Assembly: GCA_964519985.1 (NCBI GenBank) | Contig: CAZFMF010000020.1 | Location: 1 to 64,000 of the forward strand | From: JAIEOG01 sp964519985 | Lineage (GTDB): Bacteria; Bdellovibrionota; FAC87; UBA2466 | Direction: 5' to 3' | Length of the DNA stretch: 64,000 bases | In this document: piece by piece, positions 59,154 through 64,000 of the stretch | Position numbering within the stretch: position 1 is the first letter of the stretch | Layout of the letters: each line of letters starts with the position of its first letter | Notes under the pieces: generated by a model | Databases searched by the model: none | What the model saw: only the letters and a program-made list of their open reading frames with translations | Told to the model about the DNA's origin: nothing | Made by a program: the position numbers and the translations under genes

Positions 59154-60745
59154 GCGACTTTTCGCAGTTTGGGTAGGCACGAGCGGATGGCTTGGTTCCA
59201 TTCCGATTGGGAAAAAGGCGTGGGTAGGATGGCGTCGGCTAGGATCGTCTCCGCGCGCTTGGTCTGCAGACCATTGCGCGCCGACGCCAAAAGGATCGGG
59301 ATGGTGCTCGAACCCGTGTGCCCTTTGACCAGGTTCGCCACTTCCGCCGCGCCCAACTTGGGCAACTCGGGAGTGAGAATCAGCGCGTCCGGCCAATGGT
59401 GGAAAAGCAAAGTGACGGCTTCGACGCCGTCAGAGGCAAAATCGACTTGATAGCCCCATTCGGAAAGACGCCCAAAAATCTCGGTCCGCTTCTCCGGGGA
59501 CGGTTCGACGACGAGCAGTCGTCGCGGCTCACTCACTTTGTGCGGACAATTGCTGCGGCTGATGGCATGCGGAAAGAGCACAAAGAATGTCGACCCTTTG
59601 CCTTCCTCACTCTCCACCCAGATATTTCCGTCGTGTAGGGTCGAAATCTGCTTCGCGACGGTGAGGCCCAAACCGCGTCCGCCCTCCCGCGAGTGTTCTT
59701 TAATCTGCACGAAGCGATCGAAAATCTTTTGCATCTCCGTTTGCGGGATGCCCTTTCCTTCGTCTTTGAGAGAGATCACGATCATCGGGTGCGGGGGATC
59801 GTGTTTGCGCCGCCCCTGAAAGGGCGCCGCATTCAAATAGATATTTTTTCCGGGCTCGGTGAACTTCAACGCGTTGGTGAAAAGGTTTTGCAGCAGCTGC
59901 TTCATTCGCTCGGAGTCGGCGAGCACCTGCCAATCCGGTACCGGATTGTAGTAGTGAAATTCGACTTTCTTTTGCTGCGCCTGCAGGCGGTAATCACTGC
60001 AAAATTCATTCAGCAATTCGTGCAAGTTCAGCAACTGGTAGTGCGGTTTCAGCCCCTGCTCCAGGGCCATCACATCGAGGAGGTCTTTAACCAGTCCCAA
60101 GGCGTGCCCCGATTGGCGATGGGCTCGCGTAATCAAATCCAATCCCGTCGCGGTCAGTCCGGCGGAAGCCTCCGGTGATTTCATCACCAGGGAGAGACAG
60201 GTTTGGATCAATCCGAGCGGCGAACGCAGATCGTGGGCACAGACGCCCAGAAACTCTTCACGTTGTTTCAAGGTGGTATCGATCTTGGCCAGCTGGGTCG
60301 CCTGTTCCTGCGACGTCCGATAGATAGCCGCTCGCTCGGAATACTCCGCTTCGCGCATTTGAAAGCGCAGGTGCAGCCGCGGAGCCGGTTCGGAAAGGGC
60401 AAAGAAGTCGGCGATCGGGGCCACCGGGTCCGCTTCCAATTCGGCCAAGCGCTTGGTGGATTGATAGCCGTAGAAAGCTGGCAAAAAGCGCCAACCCGCG
60501 GGAAGACCGCGCAACCGATCGACGACGGCCCGGACGTAGTCCAATTTCTCGTCGACAAAGAGCAGCCCTTTACTCTGGGCGGAAAAGTTCTGGTTTACCC
60601 ACTCCGTCGTCAAGACGGAAGGTTCGGGAACAGAAACCACCTCGAGGCGGTAGCCCGCCTGGGTGAGTTTTTTCCGCAAGGAGTCCTCGCCCTTGGGGGC
60701 CTTTACCCGGCAGATCAAACTAAGCATGCGCGTTGTCGCGGGCAC
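59150..60745 (-). CDS. hybrid histidine kinase with degenerate receiver domains
   Basis: 531 residues, GTG start with GGAAGGGG upstream (ATG 60727 is an alternative). Residues 1-115 resemble a receiver-fold domain with no phospho-acceptor. A coiled linker leads to the dimerisation helix with the phosphorylated His171 in CAHDLRSPLGLI, then the ATPase domain (N box NLFTNALKF, DEGKGIP, GGRGLGLTVAK). The C-terminal receiver (about 420-525) reads ALILTPELP where the acceptor Asp is expected, so it is probably a pseudo-receiver. No transmembrane segment, so a cytoplasmic kinase. No cognate regulator adjacent. Confidence 0.85.
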   Translation of the reverse strand: MPATTRMLSLICRVKAPKGEDSLRKKLTQAGYRLEVVSVPEPSVLTTEWVNQNFSAQSKGLLFVDEKLDYVRAVVDRLRGLPAGWRFLPAFYGYQSTKRLAELEADPVAPIADFFALSEPAPRLHLRFQMREAEYSERAAIYRTSQEQATQLAKIDTTLKQREEFLGVCAHDLRSPLGLIQTCLSLVMKSPEASAGLTATGLDLITRAHRQSGHALGLVKDLLDVMALEQGLKPHYQLLNLHELLNEFCSDYRLQAQQKKVEFHYYNPVPDWQVLADSERMKQLLQNLFTNALKFTEPGKNIYLNAAPFQGRRKHDPPHPMIVISLKDEGKGIPQTEMQKIFDRFVQIKEHSREGGRGLGLTVAKQISTLHDGNIWVESEEGKGSTFFVLFPHAISRSNCPHKVSEPRRLLVVEPSPEKRTEIFGRLSEWGYQVDFASDGVEAVTLLFHHWPDALILTPELPKLGAAEVANLVKGHTGSSTIPILLASARNGLQTKRAETILADAILPTPFSQSEWNQAIRSCLPKLRKVA

Positions 60746-60802
60746 CCGTACCCCTTCCCTCTGCTCATCGGCGAACTGTGATGAAATCGTTAAGCCATTG
60801 CG

Positions 60803-61387
60803 TCAGCGATCGCCAAATTGGCGGATCCAGCGCCGAAAATTCGGCTGGTGACGCACGAGGACAATGAGCGCCAGGCAATAGGCCAATGCCGGGAGGGGTC
60901 CCAGCGCGTAGAAAAAGCCGACAAAAAGAGCGGTTAAGACCACGGAAACGATGGATCCCACCGCACTGATTCGCGTCGCCGCGAGCAAAACGAGATAGAG
61001 GGTCGCCATCAAAAATCCGGCGGCCGGAAGGGCGGCGACCAAACAGCCCAGGGTTGTTGCTACCCCTTTGCCGCCGCGAAACTTCAGAAACAGGCTGTAA
61101 CAATGGCCTAAGACGACGGCCGCCCCGGAAGCCGTGACCACCCACGGGCAATCCGTGCAGACGGCAAGCGTGAGGGCAACGACCAGGTAGCCCTTGATAA
61201 AGTCGATGAGAAAGGTGACCACCCCCGCCTTCCAACCAAAATTGCGGGTGATGTTAGTCGCCCCGATATTCCCACTGCCCATTTCCCGGACGTCGATGCC
61301 GTATTTACGGCGCGAAAGAACAACCCCCGTCGGAAAACTACCGACTAGGTACGCGAGCAGGGGTAGGGCCGCGGCTTTCCAGATCAT
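60803..61387 (-). CDS. plsY: acyl-phosphate:glycerol-3-phosphate acyltransferase
   Basis: About 194 residues from ATG 61387, which gives the usual PlsY N-terminus (LLAYLVGSFPTGVVLSRRKY); ATG 61414 and TTG 61432 are alternatives. Motifs GSGNIGATNITRNFGWKAG and GHCYSLFLKFRGGKGVATTL followed by G are canonical. Multi-pass inner-membrane enzyme acylating glycerol-3-phosphate, the same metabolite oxidised by GlpAB at 20-22 kb. Confidence 0.94.
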   Translation of the reverse strand: MIWKAAALPLLAYLVGSFPTGVVLSRRKYGIDVREMGSGNIGATNITRNFGWKAGVVTFLIDFIKGYLVVALTLAVCTDCPWVVTASGAAVVLGHCYSLFLKFRGGKGVATTLGCLVAALPAAGFLMATLYLVLLAATRISAVGSIVSVVLTALFVGFFYALGPLPALAYCLALIVLVRHQPNFRRWIRQFGDR

Positions 61388-61480
61388 GATGGCGAGACGT
61401 GTATCCGGCGCCATGCCGGATGGCAACCGCAAGACCCCCGCCGGATTTGGGTTCCCCGGAGGATCTGCCGAAAAGAGGGT

Positions 61481-62293
61481 ATGAGAACCTTACGCCTATT
61501 GGCTTTGGCGGCTTTGGTCGCCTTACCGCTTTTCGGCGAAAGCTTGCCTTGGGCGGCCCGTCAACCGCTCGCGTCGATCACCGGTTTCAACCCCCCACCG
61601 GATTGGAAGGACTACGGTGAATGGCAAGATCGCTTCGAAGTCGCCGAAAGCGACGTGCCGCGCTTTTACGATTGGCGTTTTTACGCCCAGGGCCTGACCC
61701 CGGTGAAACGCCAGCGGTACAACGATTGTTGGGCGCAGGGTACGGTGGGCGTAATGGAATCGCTGATCAAGATTCACCACCACATCGAAGTGGATATCTC
61801 CGTGCAGCAGGTGATCTCCTGTTCGGGCAGCGGAACGGCGGCGCGCGGAGGCAATTTCGCCCATGAGTACCATGTGCGCAAAGGCGCGGTGACCACCTCG
61901 ACCTTTCCCTACGTCGCCCGCGACGTCCCCTGCAAGCCCGGACTGACTCCCGCCTACAAACTTTCCCGCTGGGGCTACGTGGGATCGCGCAGCCGCAAAC
62001 CGACGACTATGGAAATCAAGCAGGCCCTGATGGAACACGGTCCGGTGGGCGCCACGATTTCGGCGAACAGCGCGCTAAGCCGCTTCACCGGCAGTGGGGT
62101 CTTCTCCGGCTGTAGCACCGGTCAGACCAACCATATCGAAGTGATCGTGGGCTGGAATGACGACGAGGGCGGCGGGGTTTGGTTTGTCCGCAATTCCTGG
62201 GGCAAAGACCACGGCGAAAACGGCTACGCCAAAATCCCCTACGGCTGCTCGCGCGTGGGCGAGACCGCCACCTGGGCCGATCTCGAACTCTAG
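61481..62293 (+). CDS. secreted papain-like cysteine protease (C1A)
   Basis: 270 residues. Signal peptide ending ALPLFGE, a short propeptide-like segment (to about residue 60), then the peptidase domain starting DVPRFYDWRF. Catalytic residues: Q78 and C83 in KRQRYNDCWAQG, H218 in QTNHIEVIVGW and N238 in VRNSWGKDHGENGY. The pro-region is much shorter than in plant/animal cathepsins. An exported degradative protease. The tRNA gene begins 43 bp after its stop. Confidence 0.9.
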   Translation: MRTLRLLALAALVALPLFGESLPWAARQPLASITGFNPPPDWKDYGEWQDRFEVAESDVPRFYDWRFYAQGLTPVKRQRYNDCWAQGTVGVMESLIKIHHHIEVDISVQQVISCSGSGTAARGGNFAHEYHVRKGAVTTSTFPYVARDVPCKPGLTPAYKLSRWGYVGSRSRKPTTMEIKQALMEHGPVGATISANSALSRFTGSGVFSGCSTGQTNHIEVIVGWNDDEGGGVWFVRNSWGKDHGENGYAKIPYGCSRVGETATWADLEL

Positions 62294-62336
62294 TGACGGC
62301 CGCGGCTTCCGATGGTACGGAAGGAAATCCAATCGG

Positions 62337-62410
62337 GGGCGGTTAGCTCAGTTGGATAGAGCACCTGGCTTCGAACCAGGGGGTCAGGAGTTCGAATCTC
62401 TTACCGCCCA
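62337..62410 (+). tRNA. tRNA-Arg (anticodon UCG)
   Basis: Acceptor stem GGGCGGT / ACCGCCC, D arm TAGCTCAGTTGGATAGAGCA, anticodon stem CCTGG / CCAGG with loop CTTCGAA (anticodon TCG), T arm AGGAG-TTCGAAT-CTCTT, discriminator A. CCA is not encoded. Reads CGA (and by wobble other CGN) codons. Single tRNA, followed at once by a hairpin. Confidence 0.93.
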
Positions 62411-62433
62411 TTCAATCGCCTGCGGCGATTGAA
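62411..62433. terminator. hairpin directly after tRNA-Arg
   Basis: TTCAATCGCC / GGCGATTGAA, 10-bp perfect stem with a TGC loop starting one base after the tRNA. Three copies of an AATCCTTAA word follow (62432-62468). Probable tRNA processing or termination signal. Confidence 0.55.
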
Positions 62434-62515
62434 TCCTTAACGATTAATCCTTAAGGCTTAATCCTTAAACCTCCCGCGACGTAGTCGCTTTCAATATTCC
62501 CTCCGTAGCCTTACG

Positions 62516-62986
62516 ATGAATAGATTGAAAAAGTCGTTACAAGAAACCTACGCCCCCCACAACGCCTGCTTCGGGTGCGGGCCGGCCAATCCCAAAGGGC
62601 TTCGCATTCGCAGCTTCCCGGAGGGCGATGAGGTCATTGCGGAGTGGAACGCCGAACCCCACCACGAGGCTTTTCCCGGAATGTTGAACGGCGGGATTAT
62701 CGGGGCGCTGCTCGACTGCCATTCCAACTGGACGGCTTGCTGGTCGTTGATGAAACAGTCGGGGGCCGAGACGCCGCCCTGTACGGTGACGGCGGACTTC
62801 GCGGTGAAACTGCTGCGGCCCACACCCACTAACGGACCGATTCGCCTCGTAGCTAAAGTGGTCGAGCTCAAGGCCGATCGCGCGAAGATCCACGCCGAAC
62901 TCCATGCCGGTGGAAAACTTTGCGACACTTGCATCGGTACTTTTGTCGCCGTGCAGCCGGGTCACCCGGCGTACCATCGCTGGTAA
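62516..62986 (+). CDS. PaaI-family hotdog thioesterase
   Basis: 156 residues. The N-terminal CFGCGPANPKGLRI is a frequent lead-in of this subgroup, and FPGMLNGGIIGALLDCHSNW is the hotdog active-site helix region. VTADFAVKLLRPTP is the following strand. Probably hydrolyses acyl-CoA or acyl-ACP. Cytoplasmic and monocistronic. Substrate unknown. Confidence 0.85.
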   Translation: MNRLKKSLQETYAPHNACFGCGPANPKGLRIRSFPEGDEVIAEWNAEPHHEAFPGMLNGGIIGALLDCHSNWTACWSLMKQSGAETPPCTVTADFAVKLLRPTPTNGPIRLVAKVVELKADRAKIHAELHAGGKLCDTCIGTFVAVQPGHPAYHRW

Positions 62987-63134
62987 CACGTTAAGCGCCA
63001 GCAAACCTCCCTTCTGCACCGCGTTTTTTCGCACCGCGGTTTACAGATCCGCGCTTTGTTTCCAGAGTAAGTCTCGTCTGTAGGATTTTTCATTTCAAAA
63101 ACTAGTTATTGAGTGACGAAGGGCCGACGTGTGA

Positions 63135-63920
63135 ATGCGGCGCTTCATTGGGGGGCTCCAAGTGTTGAAACTCAGAAGTGGTTTCCTGTGGTGTGGTGTG
63201 CTCGCGGCAATGCTCTATCTCGTTCCTCTGACGGCCTTCGGCCAAAATCGCCTGTCGGGTGATTTGGAGCGAATCGTCGATGGCGATACCGCCCACATCA
63301 AGGACCGCGACGGCAAACGGCACAAGATCCGCTTCTTGGGAATGGACACCCCCGAATTGCATTTCAACGGCAAGGCGCAACTGCCCTGGGGGCAAACCGC
63401 GACGGATCGGCTGCATGTCATTCTCAACGCGACCACCGCCAGTGTGACCGGCCGCGGCTTAGTCACCAAGAGCAGCGTCGATCGCAACACCGGCAAGCCG
63501 ATCGAATTGGAAGTCGAGATCGTGGGCAAGGATGTCCACAGTCGCGACCTCGGATATATTTTTTACAAGGGAACGAACGTGAACTTGCAGTTGACCGAGG
63601 AAGGCTTGGCTTACCCCTACCTCTACTGCGGCAAGGGCGACTGTGACGCGACTTGGTCCAAACGCGCGCTGGTGGTTGAGTTTTTGGATGCGTGCAAACA
63701 AGCCCGCAAGAACAAAGCCGGCTTCTGGGGGGATAAGGCACCGGTGGAAGTGCCGTCGGAGTTCCGCCGTCGCATCGACCGGGGCAAACGCTATCAATAT
63801 ATCGGTGACGCCGAATCGAAGCGTCTGTACGCGCCCAACGACTTCGACAAAGTCGACCCGTGCGCGCAAGTTCGCTTCCAATTGGAAGCGGACGCCGTGG
63901 CGCTTGGCTACCAGTACTAG
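63135..63920 (+). CDS. secreted SNase-like (thermonuclease) protein
   Basis: 261 residues. Signal peptide with the hydrophobic core FLWCGVLAAMLYLVPLTAFG, then the staphylococcal-nuclease OB fold: RIVDGDTAHIKD, RFLGMDTPEL (catalytic Asp and metal Asp) and LGYIFYKGTNVNLQLTEEGL. A C-terminal extension (about 205-261) has no motif. The likely role is extracellular or periplasmic nucleic-acid degradation. A terminator follows about 40 bp on. Confidence 0.88.
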   Translation: MRRFIGGLQVLKLRSGFLWCGVLAAMLYLVPLTAFGQNRLSGDLERIVDGDTAHIKDRDGKRHKIRFLGMDTPELHFNGKAQLPWGQTATDRLHVILNATTASVTGRGLVTKSSVDRNTGKPIELEVEIVGKDVHSRDLGYIFYKGTNVNLQLTEEGLAYPYLYCGKGDCDATWSKRALVVEFLDACKQARKNKAGFWGDKAPVEVPSEFRRRIDRGKRYQYIGDAESKRLYAPNDFDKVDPCAQVRFQLEADAVALGYQY

Positions 63921-63959
63921 TTGCTGAGCGGTTCCGTGTTTTGCTTGGTCAGTTCATGG

Positions 63960-63990
63960 GTGAGCGGGGTGAGAACCCCGCTCACTTTGT
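63960..63990 (+). terminator. rho-independent terminator after the SNase-like gene
   Basis: GTGAGCGGGG / CCCCGCTCAC with a TGAGAA loop, followed by TTTGT. Good stem, short T-run. Confidence 0.7.
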
Positions 63991-64000
63991 AATTCGGGTT

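Overview
The window is a gene-dense bacterial chromosome segment, GC-rich by eye, with many 4-bp ATGA gene overlaps, secreted proteins with Sec or lipoprotein signals, an outer-membrane barrel and a PilZ protein. That makes it Gram-negative. The gene sets carD-ispD-ispF-cysS, rpsB-tsf-pyrH-frr-uppS-cdsA-dxr-rseP-phoH and mdh-sucC-sucD-ndk, plus a sigma-54 activator and a small HNH nuclease of a kind I associate with Bdellovibrionota, suggest a delta-type or Bdellovibrionota-like organism. This placement is inference; there is no rRNA in the window to confirm it.

Layout. 0.1-9.2 kb: accessory and secreted genes, namely a large unknown exported protein, a DUF2090 aldolase-like enzyme, cysteine dioxygenase, a glycosyltransferase, small exported proteins, and a lipoprotein metalloprotease whose FTP-type propeptide is a separate gene. 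9.2-12.4 kb: carD-ispD-ispF-cysS. 12.6-14.5 kb: maf-yggS-divIVA. 14.6-19.1 kb: small membrane or regulatory genes (BatE-like, HTH/coiled coil, PilZ, nucleotidyltransferase, phosphoesterase, lipoprotein). 19.1-25.5 kb: one reverse-strand run hisS-aspS-glpA-glpB-short glpC, joining two tRNA synthetases to an anaerobic glycerol-3-phosphate dehydrogenase. 25.7-31.2 kb: an exported protein with an elastin-like PGAG repeat, lepA-lepB, and another exported protein.

31.2-34.0 kb is the most unusual part. Four copies of the palindrome TTACGCACGTGCGTAA (one degenerate) cut the region into three cassettes: a 5'-truncated heme-oxygenase-fold gene, a secreted HEFEH protease-like gene, and an HNH nuclease gene whose own stop codon lies inside the last palindrome.

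35.6-44.2 kb: the ribosomal protein S2 / elongation factor / isoprenoid / lipid run ending in a three-PDZ RseP and a PIN-PhoH ATPase. 44.4-50.8 kb: thpR, uvrC, hmgA, a HAD-nucleotidyltransferase fusion and a glycosyltransferase. 50.8-54.2 kb: an envelope-stress-like group (PspF-like activator, PspB-like membrane protein, beta-barrel protein, DegS-like protease). 54.3-57.7 kb: mdh-sucC-sucD-ndk. 57.9-64 kb: two DUF4360-like paralogues, a hybrid kinase, plsY, a papain-like protease, tRNA-Arg(UCG), a thioesterase and a secreted nuclease.

Besides the cassette palindrome, three dispersed inverted-repeat families sit between genes: hairpins with GGTACCCACTTCC or GGTGCCCATCTACTTT arms (four copies), the palindrome ACTCCGGCGCCGGAGT (three copies), and GTCATTGCGAG-type repeats (three copies). 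There is no CRISPR array, prophage or IS transposase.
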